Source: Heterobilharzia americana
Taxonomy: Eukaryota; Platyhelminthes; Trematoda; Strigeidida; Schistosomatidae
Assembly (NCBI GenBank): GCA_944470555.2
Contig: OX104130.1
Coordinates: 74,529,160 to 74,593,159, forward strand
Direction of reading: 5' to 3'
DNA: 64,000 nt
Shown here: in pieces, positions 33,401 to 42,936 of the stretch
How the letters are laid out: each line of letters opens with the position of its first letter
Position numbering within the stretch: position 1 is the first letter of the stretch
Notes under the pieces: model-generated
Told to the model about the DNA's origin: nothing
What the model saw: the letters and a program-made list of their open reading frames with translations, nothing else
The model's database searches: none
Position numbers and translations under genes: made by a program

Positions 33401-36400
33401 TTGATTAGGTTCTAGATGGAACTTTGGATTCAAATTCTGATTCGAATAAGATCACAGAATCGCCTATTGGTCAAGATGACGAAGCACATAAATGTAAGAA
33501 AATAAAGAAGATAGCCCTGACAATACTAAGGGATAGTGGTGGACGCATTCCATTGAAAAAACTTGTTAAAAAGGTAATGATGATCACAATCATAATAGCG
33601 TTATCTGGAGGTTTATTAGTTGATTTTAGGTTGAATTCGTCACGGACTGACATCAGTCGGAGAAACATTGGAAACCTGGGAGCACTGGGCAGCTGTTTCG
33701 TCCTAGTATTGAACTCCTCAGCAGTGCACACTCACGACTCCGCCCGACTAGCGATCGAACCCCGAACCGGACCTTCAAGTCCCGTGGCCAGGACGTTACT
33801 ATTGAGCCACTGAGTCGGAATCCTATGGTCCACATTTCCTATTCCTGTCAGTTCACGTTATAGCGTGCTTGATCTACATCCAATGTCGTCGTTAAGTAAC
33901 TGTCTTCATGTTTGACTTGGTTGGCCGCACCGGTCACTACTTCTCATTGAAACTTCGGAAATCACCTCTCAAAGCTAGTCACCAATGAGCGCTAGAATAA
34001 TTCTATCTGGAGGTTTGTGGACGTTTATTAATTGATTTTAGGTCGGACCACTGGATTCCAACCCAGTGGCTCAGTGATAACGTGCTGGCCACGGAACCTG
34101 AAGGCCCAATGCTGGGTTCGATCACTGGTCGGGCGGAGTCACGGGTGCGCGCTGCTGAGGAGTCCCATGGGAAACAGTTGTCCAGCGTTCCCAGGTTCCC
34201 AATGTTCCTCCAACTGATGTCAGTTCATGATGGATCCCAACCTAAAATCATTATAGCTTTATCTTAAACAACACGTATGGTACAGTATGTAATTTTCAAC
34301 ATGTAATGGTTCACCAAATTAATTCCCCTCGCATTATCTTTAAGCGAAATAATTATTGCATTTGGATAATGTCAGTAACAATAATAAAGGCCACAATGTG
34401 AAACAGTCACTTGGTAATACGGTAGCGTCTTGTTGGGACCGGTGAATGATCAGAAAATCGAGCGTAATTTTGGTAGTGGTACTTGACTCAACCAAGTACC
34501 AAAATCTGAAATTCGACATAGTTATCCAATGAATAGTCCTGTTTTGTGTTTCTGTGTGTTTATAAGCCCATCTCTTACCGGTGTATGGTTTTTTCTTTGT
34601 TTTTTTAGTAGAAAAATGGCAGTTTGAAACTATTTTAAGAGTGTTCGAGGAGTACATGACGCTTTTAAAAGACATTAAAAAAATTAAAAGGAATTAAAAT
34701 GAAGGAATTTGTTGAAATATCTTCAGTGGAAAGTTTTTGGTAGCTCAGAGTTTAAGTGAACCGCGTGAATATTTTGTTTCACTGTCAATCACACTTATAG
34801 CAAAGGGAGACAGTTCAAAACGGAATGTCATTGGTTCTCTTTCTTTATTCACTTCCGTCCATAGTACATCCCATAGTGCGTTTTGCGTTGAAAAAACTAG
34901 AGGATAAATTTACTAGGAATAATAAAGCCTCGTATCCAAGACATTAATGCCATAGCTACCGAGTTTGTGACAGAAATATTCTTGGACATCTGTAATCAAC
35001 CAGTTTTTTTCCATCTACCAAAAACCCTATTCTGAAGGATCTTGTGACTTCAAATCTGTCAATTAATGAAGTACTGAACTGATAATATCCTATGATATAG
35101 GTTACCAATCCTCATTTATCGCATCATTATGGTCCCAGGTAACATATTTTACACTAGATTAGATTAGTACATAGTGATGTAGTGTCATTTGTTAACTGAC
35201 GTTTCGAGCACAATTTGTTGCTGAGATTCATATCGCATCACTGTGTGCTATATCAGATAGACTAATCTGAGATATGAACTTCCGTTCTACCATAGTGCTC
35301 AAATTCTTGACTTGCGGTTATTATAAACGTAAAAGTACTAGGCTGTAGTTTACCAACCTAATGCTAGGCTAGATGGTGATTACTGTAATATAAAAGCTAC
35401 AGTCATTCGTCTGTATCCCGATCATGAGTTCGTTGATTTCAGTCGAACCCGCAATAGAGGCGTTTCATCATACATATCTAGTAATCTTTATTAAATAGCT
35501 TCTGAAGGTTCAGAAAAAAAGATTTGTGCTACCAAATTTCTTAGAAGGTTGAAAAGTCTCAGTGCATTTGTTTATCTAATAATTATTGCCTAAAGACTTT
35601 CCGATATGCATATATGTTCATGGCATCTTATTTTGCTGACCAAGATCCTAAGAAGTTAAGTATATTTGTCATACAAGCAAGGGATTCTAAACTTTGTATC
35701 ACGATTTCATATACACCCAAGAAACGTCGTTTATCTAGTATGGTAATAAAAAAGACTTAAATGTCTACAGATCTTACCAAATCTTCATAATGAAGAGTAA
35801 ATGGTGTTTCATAGGTATCATTTTGACAAAATCCATAGGTCATACCACGTCTCCACATTTTATTGAAAATATGACTGTCGCTAATGGTGTAGCACACTTA
35901 TTATTCAGTTTCACTGAGTTATTGAAAAGGAATAACCAATGTTATATTATTCAGTAAAACGTACTAATGAAATTGATGACCTACATCACCAAAAAAAAAC
36001 TGTTCAGGTTAGACTTCCTAGAATGTTGCTATTCTAAATAATTGATATTTTCATAAGTTGGGATTGGTTTACAGCAGTTCATTATTTAGCATATATTTTC
36101 AAATGATCTCATTCCTATAGGTACTTTTATTTGGCGTATTTTGATATCCTCGCTCCATCTGTACTTTTTGACCCCTTAACCTAAATGAGTTCAATAGAAC
36201 TTTCCTTACACTTACTTTGTAATCGAATTTAACAGTCACTATTGAGGTAGTAGTAAATTTTTGCCTTTTCTTAAGTGGAATGATCACATCAAAGTCAGTC
36301 GTTTGTCTGAAAAAACCTGGAAAATATTTCTGTTGCTTTCATCATGATGGAAGAAATGTTGCAGAAGTTTATCATGATCTTAGCAATAAATAAAAATTCC

Positions 36401-39400
36401 CTCAGTAAGTTTTGCAGTTGCATTTACGATCATTCAATAAGACATAATAATTGAAATTTTGGAATTAAAAATGATAGATAAAATCAACGTAAAATCTTGC
36501 ACACGAGTGCATCGGTTCAAGTTGCCACACTTCACAGTAGTACACAAAGAACAAATGGATGCAAAAAAACTCATATCAAAGTCAACAATTAGGCAGGTTT
36601 CAGACCTACGAGTGGGTGTATCAGCCAGATATTAACACACCATCAGCTTCAGGAAAACAGAAACATTTGCCAATGCCCGACACAGTCTGTATTTCTTGAC
36701 CTAAGGCAGAATTTTACTCCATCGTTTAAGAAGACTCACGGCAGTGTCACTCGCTGAAAGGGATGACTGACTGATAAGATCCATGCAGAACCTCGCACAA
36801 AAGTTTATCGGTTCAAGTTGCCACACTTCACAGTAGTACACGAAGAACAGGTGAGTCGAAATAGAGTGATAGAATAAACAATTTGAAGATAAAGATTAGT
36901 GTCAATACTCAAACTTTAGAAGACGTCAGTCAATGAGTGAATACATCACCACTGTGACTGACTCACAGCCATCTAACCAACAGTCCTCAACCACTCATCC
37001 CTTTCGTCTCAGGGATCCCAGTCAGACAGTTTACATCTCCCAACACCACTCAAATCATCGACTGGTCTATGCTCTTGATCTGGTCACTGTGATCCCTCTT
37101 CCGAACTAATCTAACTTCCACTAGCATTGCACTTTGAGGTGGGTGGTGGTTCAGCATGCGCAATACACGTCCAAGCCACCTCAGTCGACTGAGGTTCACA
37201 ACCTCATCAATCGAGTAAATTGACTATCTTGCCTAGAACCCGTTGCCTGACCTTAACTTTGTTTATACGGTGATTCCAGAAAACGCAAAGAATGCTACGA
37301 AGACATCTGTGATCAAAGCCCTGTAATCGCTTCATTCCTTCTACTTTTAACGGCCATATCTCAAAGCCCTATAACATGACAAGACGGACTTCAACGCTCT
37401 TTACTCCGTCCTTTGATAGATAGTCTGATATCTCAACGGTCGATGCCAGAGATGATGCAAGTTGACAAGTGCCAGACAGGCCTTCTGTATCTGAGCTGCG
37501 ATTTTGTCAGCAACCAGCCTGTTTGGGCTGATGCAACTCCCCAAGTAATTGAAATGGTGGACACATTCCACCCCTTCACCCTGTATCATCAAACTCGGAA
37601 TGGTTGCAGAGCAGTCCTGGAGCATCCGTCATCTGACATACTTGGATTTCTGTTAGTGTTTCCAAGTTCGATTTAGTTAGTTGAGGTTTAAGGTTTAGTA
37701 GTTAGAAATGAAGAAATATCTGTGGTATCGCTGAAAATAAGAATACTTTACCACTTGTTCCATCTGAAGAATAATACAACTAGAGGGTGTTTAAAAATCT
37801 TTGTATACCCTGTGAAACTAATTTATAATGTCTGTTTTCCACCTAATGGTCCTTATTGATTATTAATGATTCAGCAGTTTACTGTAGATCCAACTGGAAA
37901 ATGGCTGGTCATTAGGAGATTATTTTCTGAACAGTCTGATATACTAGGCCTCATAGTCTTCAACTATTGTGACCAGATACCCCTAAAGAGGATGTGCGAT
38001 GAAACGAAATCCACTCAGCTACCTTGTGCACATGCGTTCAGTAGGCAGTGTGCCATCCCTATTGCATGAGGGCCAGTGATACTGGCTGGTTCCCCAAACC
38101 TCAGTAGGTGGAGCGGGGTTTGAACCCGAGATCCACTGGTTGATAATCATCTCCCTAAACCGCTGGGGCATAGCTCCTCTAGAGCATGTAGCCCAATAAT
38201 AGTAACTGCTGTTTGGTTTCATGTCATTTTACATCTCATTCATCTTATTTTTTTCCGTAACGTGATTCTTTTTTTTATTCCAGTGAGCTATTGGTTAGAT
38301 GTGTGTCGTGTCAGCAGTTGTGGGTAGCTTAGTGTCAGTGGGTCGAAGGTATTTTTTAAAAGGAGCTGTTCTCAGTTATTGCATACTGTCGTAGACATTT
38401 TTCTAGACTTTTTTCTGTTCATTAATTGTTGTCACACCCTCAGCGAAGTAGTTACTGTTATGATGCGGAGTTGTGAGAACGAACGAGAATACTTAACGAT
38501 TGATAGTCGAGGGTTGGGACGATTTAACCCGAGTGATTCGCAAAGAGAAATCAAAAGACTGGAAATCAGATGAGTTTATAGTCTTTTGGACTGAAAACGT
38601 TTATGAGTGAGAACAGACCTTATTTATAGAGTTTACAGTAACCTTGAAAGGCAAGGAATAGTTAGTACATTTAAAGAGGCAGAAGGTAATCAGAACAATA
38701 ACGGGTCATACGAAATATGACCCATGCGCGGGGAACGAGCGAAATAAACCAGTTCGAATGTATACAACCGGTAAGTATGGAATATAAAGGATATAGGTAT
38801 CCCTATCATTTACTTGATTGTACAATAATTCAGTCATTAATTCTATCCAGAATGACTTTTGTTTGAGTCTTGGTGATTCATTGAGTTGTTATCTTTTAAG
38901 CCACATGTATAAACACATCATCCGTGTATGAGATAAGCACAAAGGAAAGAGTTGTCAATATTTGCTTTTTTTTGTCTACAGTGGATGATTACTTATACAT
39001 ACGGAAATTCAGTCAAGTAAGAAATAACTTATTAGTCAAGGTGGATGTGATGAACCAGTGTCATATAAATAGTCGCATAGGTTGATGCTATTTGCAATAT
39101 GATGACCGTGCTCGATGAGGTTATTTGATTGTCTATAGTCGTACTGTAGGATAAACTAGGAGGTATATCATTTGGATAGCTGTACTGTCCACTGCTGGTT
39201 TTGGCAATAGCTTTGTATTGAAGCATAAAAATACGGCCTTGGCTGGATTGATCTGAATATAAACTGGTGTTAATATAATCGTCTCATAAACAATATGTTC
39301 ATACATCAACATAGAACCTGGTGTATCTGCGTAACAGAACAGGTCTTCAGAATTCACACAATATTAAATCAGAAAAAATAACTTCATAAGTCGAAAATCT

Positions 39401-40068
39401 ACAAGACGGAGAGAATGCAGAAGAGAAAGAAAAAATCTGTACCCTTATGTAGATACTGTTTGGCATTTCAACTTTATGAGTAAAAACCACTTTACTCGAA
39501 GCGGTACAGTTGATATAGTATAGAGTTTTCAACAGATTTACTCCCTGTAAAATATTTTTAAGTCAATAACCAGCCGTTATTAAATTGTCGTCTAGTCTGA
39601 AGGAGGAAATGGATAGGAAAGCTTACGTAAGTTTGCTCCTGGTGGTGGTTCAGTTAGCAATTCATAAAATCTGCTATCCAAACCAACTATTTCAGGAGTA
39701 CAGTATTGTTATGTATCCATAATCCAATTTGAATGCACATCTGAATAATTAAAGCAAGTTGTAAGGTGGCAATTTGATGTAATTTATTAGATGGGGAATG
39801 TTTGATAGTTCAAGTTTCAAGCAAACCACCGTAAAATTGATTAACTATTTCAGTTTTAAATTAAAATCATAAACCTCATATAAATGTCATTAATTTTCTT
39901 GTCACATTCATTTATCTACAGATCCGTAAACAAATTGTAAATCAAGATGATCAAACTGTAGGTCATCCAACCAAAGATGAACTCAAAGAAAAAGTTGTGA
40001 ATAAAATCAATAAAAGTCATTCTATGAAACTCTCAGATGATGGTAAATGGGTTGAAATCTGTTCATAA
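27304..40068 (+). CDS. LYAR: LYAR orthologue: nucleolar zinc-finger growth regulator (7 exons)
   Basis: Seven exons with matching phases (27304-27425, 27458-27680, 27714-27888, 27921-28015, 33211-33382, 33416-33573, 39922-40068) encode about 363 residues; human LYAR has about 379. The N-terminus MVVFVCTQCNATLKKS, then CVDCHKDF and HCVCISEKEKY, is the LYAR-type double C2HC zinc finger. The segment WIVKIEDLIKNC to NVPKKKKKFQ and NFMKSKYRGIP, IDEIWGLL is the conserved region after it. A basic stretch KPKPKKQKL suits nuclear or nucleolar targeting. The C-terminal domain is present twice (residues about 174-256 and 285-363). LYAR binds nucleic acid and acts in ribosome biogenesis and growth control in animals. 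Introns 1, 2, 3 and 5 are 32-33 nt; introns 4 and 6 are 5.2 and 6.3 kb. The assignment is very secure; expression is not shown. Confidence 0.92.
27458..27680 (+). CDS. LYAR: LYAR exon 2
   Basis: Begins by completing an Asp codon and gives KSSVDSHCVCISEKEKYDKA, the second half of zinc finger 2. It ends with KKKKKFQ at CAG, followed by a 33-nt intron (27681-27713, GTAGCT...TGCAG). Confidence 0.92.
27714..27888 (+). CDS. LYAR: LYAR exon 3
   Basis: Starts NFMKSKYRGIPSQTIDEIWG, directly continuing FQ. It ends in a lysine-rich tail and a phase 1 donor GTAGGT. A 32-nt intron (27889-27920) follows. Confidence 0.92.
27921..28015 (+). CDS. LYAR: LYAR exon 4 (C-terminal domain copy 1, first half)
   Basis: Encodes VNGCASHISSDLIKEILAQF and GDQTSFKVLSKK, matching the first helices of the LYAR C-terminal domain. 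The donor at 28016 (GTTTGT) opens a 5195-nt intron that holds a Penelope-like relic and an SR2 fragment. Confidence 0.85.
28205..28330 (-). repeat. Decayed SINE-like copies in LYAR intron 4 (first)
   Basis: Shows AGTTTGAACCCGAGGTC, the reverse complement of a B box, in the same layout as the copy at 38005. A second weaker one lies at 28460-28585. Confidence 0.4.
28590..29750. other. Unassigned part of LYAR intron 4
   Basis: AT-rich, with only short frames. I see no exon, LINE motif or RNA gene. Confidence 0.4.
29755..29825 (+). repeat. tRNA-like SINE head
   Basis: GTGGCGCATTGATTTAGGCAG is followed by GGTCACTGGTTTGAACGTC, the tRNA-like A-box and B-box layout of the window's SINEs. The dispersed repeat at 29830 follows immediately. 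Confidence 0.45.
29830..29895 (-). repeat. Dispersed ~65-bp repeat, inverted copy
   Basis: CACTTGTTCTTTGTGTATTA and CACTTGTGTGCAAGG are the reverse complement of the repeats at 36497 and 36791. Confidence 0.5.
30200..31330 (-). pseudogene. Penelope-like element relic in LYAR intron 4
   Basis: On the minus strand near 31200 the translation is RQTNGVALGSPASSIVANLY followed by MEMLEG, the RT motif of Penelope-like elements. Further down come KAEQILIVNDY and, near 30570, MTQNNYIYEMKCTKCRVKYI, the zinc-knuckle and start of the GIY-YIG domain. Stops are frequent. It is a different lineage from the copy at 8704 (TNGVALGSPAS versus SDGVAMGSPLS). Confidence 0.65.
31710..32400 (+). pseudogene. SR2-like LINE, 3' part, in LYAR intron 4
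   Basis: PPKCKLLLQDW, VLLLLCGCETWGLKVEDMRR and LLVFDHSCLRSIGRVSWCQR, then RVSNTEVKCREK match the C-terminal end of SR2/RTE polyproteins. After a frameshift come ENLH-type, WLGHVL-type and SRQWRR-type pieces up to about 32360. It is a 5'-truncated, inactive copy in the sense orientation of LYAR. Confidence 0.75.
32450..32610 (+). repeat. SR2 3'-flank-type sequence
   Basis: GTGGTGATATGAGGTGTGGC and AGCCTGGACC recur at 1200 (+) and, inverted, at 61200 next to another SR2 copy. It is therefore probably SR2 3' sequence or a repeat that travels with it. Confidence 0.4.
33211..33382 (+). CDS. LYAR: LYAR exon 5 (C-terminal domain copy 1, second half)
   Basis: The acceptor CTACACGCAG precedes MYCKYKTSIPSTQECMTKKE, then FKVKLSDFIQ and TYSPTDGMVRIV, the second half of the C-terminal domain. 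It ends in phase 1 before GTAAGT; the 33-nt intron is 33383-33415. Confidence 0.88.
33416..33573 (+). CDS. LYAR: LYAR exon 6 (C-terminal domain copy 2, first half)
   Basis: After an acidic linker (DSNSDSNKITESP) it encodes KKIKKIALTILRDSGGRIPL and KKLVKK, the same helices as exon 4. It ends in phase 0 exactly like exon 4. The 6348-nt intron that follows starts at 33574. Confidence 0.88.
33600..34043 (-). mobile_element. Hammerhead SINE in LYAR intron 6, minus strand
   Basis: Read on the minus strand the blocks are AGTGACCGGTGCGGCC, GAAGACAGTTACTTAACGAC, a tRNA-like region (CAGTGGCTCAATAGTAACG, then GGGTTCGATCG), the hammerhead at 33682-33727, and a tail with CAACCTAAAATCAACTAATA. The phrase CCTAAAATCAATTAATAAAC also occurs at its 5' edge, so it has short terminal direct repeats. 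It starts about 25 nt after the LYAR exon 6 donor. Confidence 0.8.
33682..33727 (-). ncRNA. Near-intact type I hammerhead ribozyme
   Basis: Minus strand: stem I GCACTG, core CTGAGGA, stem II GTTC...GGAC, core GAAA, stem III CAG-CTG with no loop, then the cleavage region and stem I partner CAGTGC (six Watson-Crick pairs). All invariant core bases are present. The one deviation is CC where TC is expected before the cleavage site, which breaks the A-U pair next to it. Hammerheads with such short stem III usually work as dimers. Confidence 0.75.
34044..34260 (+). mobile_element. Hammerhead SINE in LYAR intron 6, plus strand
   Basis: GACCACTGGATTCCAACCCAG, tRNA-like boxes (CAGTGGCTCAGTGATAACG and GGGTTCGATCAC), hammerhead relic, then the tail GTTCCCAATGTTCCTCC and CAACCTAAAATC. 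It lies head to head with the minus-strand copy. Confidence 0.8.
34148..34188 (+). ncRNA. Hammerhead motif with shortened stem II
   Basis: GCGCTG, CTGAGGA, GTCCCATGG, GAAACAGTTG, TC, CAGCG. Stem I pairs as CGCTG with CAGCG, a compensatory change from CACTG with CAGTG elsewhere. Stem II has lost several bases, so activity is doubtful. Confidence 0.6.
34300..36480. other. Unassigned part of LYAR intron 6
   Basis: AT-rich. Near 35170-35250 the minus strand has GTGCTCGAAACGTCAG, which resembles Penelope pseudo-LTR sequence, and there is an imperfect inverted repeat. No exon is seen. Confidence 0.35.
36497..36560 (+). repeat. Dispersed ~65-bp repeat, copy A
   Basis: ATCGGTTCAAGTTGCCACAC and TTCACAGTAGTACACAAAGA recur almost exactly at 36791-36855. 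Confidence 0.75.
36791..36855 (+). repeat. Dispersed ~65-bp repeat, copy B
   Basis: Same orientation as copy A, about 294 bp apart, with three or four differences. Also seen at 11122 (+) and 29830 (-). Confidence 0.75.
36930..37680 (-). pseudogene. SR2-like LINE, 3' part, in LYAR intron 6
   Basis: The minus strand reads MLQDCSATIPSLMIQGEGVE, CVHHFNYLGSCISPN, and then AAQIQKACLALVNLHHLWHR, the typical SR2 C-terminal region. Below 37400 further matching pieces run to about 36950 across frameshifts. It is in antisense orientation to LYAR. Confidence 0.75.
38000..38185 (-). repeat. SINE copy (GTGATACT family), best preserved
   Basis: The minus strand head reads GGAGCTATGCCCCAGCGGTT, then ATCTCGGGTTCAAACCCCGC, a clear B box with a tRNA-like T-arm. 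The body follows with CAGTATCACTGGCC and CTACTGAACGCATG. It is the best reference copy in the window for this family. Confidence 0.7.
38190..39900. other. Unassigned part of LYAR intron 6
   Basis: AT-rich and without recognisable repeats or exons, apart from short chance frames. Confidence 0.4.
39922..40068 (+). CDS. LYAR: LYAR exon 7 (C-terminal domain copy 2, second half, stop)
   Basis: The acceptor TTTATCTACAG precedes IRKQIVNQDDQTVGHPTKDE and LKEKVVNKINKSHSMKLSDD, ending GKWVEICS and TAA. It matches exon 5 in length and layout. ATAAAATAAT after the stop may serve for polyadenylation. Confidence 0.9.
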   Translation: MRKQIVNQDDQTVGHPTKDELKEKVVNKINKSHSMKLSDDGKWVEICS

Positions 40069-40999
40069 AATAATCTGTATCATTTGTTGTATAGGGAATA
40101 TTTTTGCTGATTCCAGATATCTTTTACTCTTTATAAATAATAATAATAATAATGGTGTGTATGATAAAGTTTGGAGTTATATAGCCTGCTACTAAGTTTG
40201 CAAGCAGTATCTCTTCAGTGTGCAGTTATGTTAATAAAATCACCTTAGGAGCTCATGATTTCCACACTGATGTCATGTAGCATCCATCAACAATTAGGGA
40301 CTCAGTGTTTCGTAATAGAAGAAAATCGTAGTTGAAATAAGCTGGTGTATATATTTGATTCAGGTAGTTGCCATGATGTTCTACATAACAGGCTTGTCAA
40401 TGCACACCTCATACACACACACACCTTCACTTGAGTAGTAGGCATCATTCATTTTCTCATTTGGATAGTTCACTGAGAATCGGTTAGGTCCCTTTTATTA
40501 TAATTATTTGTCCCTTGGGTTCCTATTAAAACATACGGCTTCAGTAGCATATCTCCAATGCGCTGTGTTCTCTGAATTCTTTTGAACCTGGCTACACGAC
40601 AGCCCAGAAGCTCTCATTTCCTCCTCACACGATCTCCTCCATGTCACCCTCGGACGTCCAACTCGTCGCTTCCCATGGGGATTCCACTCGAGGGCCTGAC
40701 GCATGATGTCCCCAGTCGGCCTTCCCAGTGTACGCCCAATCCATCTCCACTTCCTTCTGCATAATTGTTGGGTGATAGGTTGTTGGTTGGTTCGTTGCCA
40801 GATTTCCTTGTTGCTTATTATTTCTGACCACCTGATCCTCAGTACCGAGTGAGCGTAGGTAGCTATTGATGAATATGTGCAGTTTGTTGGAAATGCTTTT
40901 CGTAACGCGCCAAGTCTCTCAACCATACAGGAGCACTGACTTGACTGAATTGGTGTTGAAAATCCGGATGTTGTTCACGCTTTATGCTGAATGCAGAAG

Positions 41000-42300
41000 A
41001 TCTTCACACTGGTTTTAGGTTAATGAAGGCCTGTTTTGCTGTCTTTCCAATGCTGGCTTTGATGTCCTCTTCTGTGCCTGTGTTGCCTGTATTTGAAACG
41101 TTGCTGCCTAGATAGGTGAAAGAGACAACTTCCCTTAAGTATCTTTCATTGATGGTGATTGGAGTTTGTTGTTGTTGGTTGGGTATTTTCATCATTTCTG
41201 TCTCCCCTACGATCACTTGAAGTTCTGTGTTCTCTGCCTCTCCTCTTCTGTCAACTTGTTAGCTTTCACCTGTAGATCTTCAAGTTTGTGCCACAAGTCA
41301 TTGGCGAAATCCAAGTCTTCTAGATTCTTTTCCTCTGTCAAACAGCGTATCCCCCTTTTCTCGCTCCTCACTGTTTGTTGGATGATCCAGTCGACCACAA
41401 TAAAGAATATTATGAGTGTTATTAGACAGCCTTGTTTCACTCGTCTTCACTTCAAAAGCATCACTGAGCTGAGCTGTCCATTGTGAATTACTTGGTATGC
41501 GGCATCTTCATATAGTTGTTGAATGAGGCTGATAAAGGTTTGTGGCACTAAAACCGTAGTGTTGAAGCAGTTTCCAAATTACCTGTCGGTCGACGCTGTC
41601 AAAGGCCTTCTCAAAGTCAATGAAGCTGAGGTGAGGTGTAGAGTTGACTGCCATTCTATACTCTGTTCCATGATGATGCGAAGCGTTGCTATTTGGTCAG
41701 CACATGATTTGTACTTCCTGAAGCCAGCCAGCCTTTTCGGGCCGTAGTTTTGAATGCAGTGCATCGTTTAGCCTCTCCAGGATGATGCGGCTTAATATTT
41801 TGCTTGCTTTGGGTGGACAGGAGAGTGATTCGGCGTCAGTTCTTGCAAACACTGAGGTCTCCCTTCTTCGGGAGTTTGACAAGGTAACCCTCTTCCAATC
41901 AATGGGCAGGTGCCTTCCCTTCCTTCCACACGTTCTGCAATAGTGGTGTGGTGTGAGCATGTGTGCTGTTGTTTCTGCGTGTGTTCTCAGTGCTTGTGGT
42001 GGGATTCCATCTGGTCCTGCTGTTTCCCACATTTCAGTAGCTTTATGGCTATCAGGACTTCTACTATTGTTGGAGGATTTATGTTCAGTTGTAGTTCTGT
42101 TGCTGGGTTGTGCTGGGCTGGGCTGCAGGTGGTATTTGTGGACGAGGTGCAGGTGGTGGTGGTGGTCGATTCAAGAGCTTCTTGAAGTGGTCAACCCATC
42201 GTTTCCTTTGTTTCTCTTCTTTGGTGATTATATTTCCTTCATCATGTTTTATTGGTTCCATCTGCACTGTGTTGATCTCTTCCCTCGGAGACAGCAGGTA
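41000..42300 (-). pseudogene. RTE reverse transcriptase of copy 2, frameshifted
   Basis: Minus-strand pieces: MWETAGPDGIPPQALRTHAE, then the RT stretch around 41600 (the plus-strand shadow carries the complementary codons of IDFEKAFDSVDRQ), EEKNLEDLDFANDLWHKLED near 41300 (FADD region, with N for the second position), and VSFTYLGSNVSNTGNTGTEE near 41100. At least three frames are involved. It is inactive. Confidence 0.75.
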
Positions 42301-42936
42301 ACCTGGTTATTTGATAGAATGTTGTCAGGTCTCTGCTACATGCAGCCTGCAGTCTGTTGTGCTTCACTTGCCACTGTGTTGTGGAAGTGTGTTTTGTGTT
42401 TGCGTGCACCTTCTTCACTTCTTTGTCCAGTGTAGTGTTTTATACCTTGTACTGAGTTCCTGTTGTCGTTGTGCATCCTTGCACTGGTCTATCTTGTGTT
42501 TCACCATCCTCCTCTCCCTCTTGTATCAGGTTCCATGTGTCCGTTGAGATCCATTCCTTATCTTCTTTCTTCTTCCTTCCTAATACTGTTGTGCAGGTTT
42601 CTTTCCACATGTCTTTCAAAGAGTGCTCTTCCTGTGTTCATCTACACAGGTTTCTTCATGGATGTTGCTCGATATCTCCCATTTTGTGTTGATGGCTGGC
42701 TGCCGTGAAGATTTCCTTTCTAGTTTCGTGCTTCAATTCAGTTTCCGTTCTGGGTGTTGAACTTTAACTGCGGTCTATCACCAGCTTCCTTGACTTGAAG
42801 GCTTTTAACTTGATTTTGAAGGTTCTATGGACTAGATAGTGAGATGTGTGAACCTACATCTGCTCTTCTTCTTGACCTTGTGTCGAGTAGACCGCGTCTC
42901 CATTTTCTTGAGATTGAGATGAAGTCGATCTGATTT

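Noticed and set aside
34340..34675. A 111-codon minus-strand frame in LYAR intron 6.
   Set aside because: Low-complexity, no splice context, no family resemblance; chance frame in AT-rich DNA.
35155..35280. Imperfect palindrome around AGATTAGT...GTGATG as a regulatory hairpin.
   Set aside because: The pairing is patchy, and GCTCGAAACGTCAG nearby suggests an old Penelope terminal repeat.
36497..36855. CRISPR-like direct repeats.
   Set aside because: Only two local copies with a 230-bp gap in a eukaryotic intron. No array structure exists anywhere in the window.
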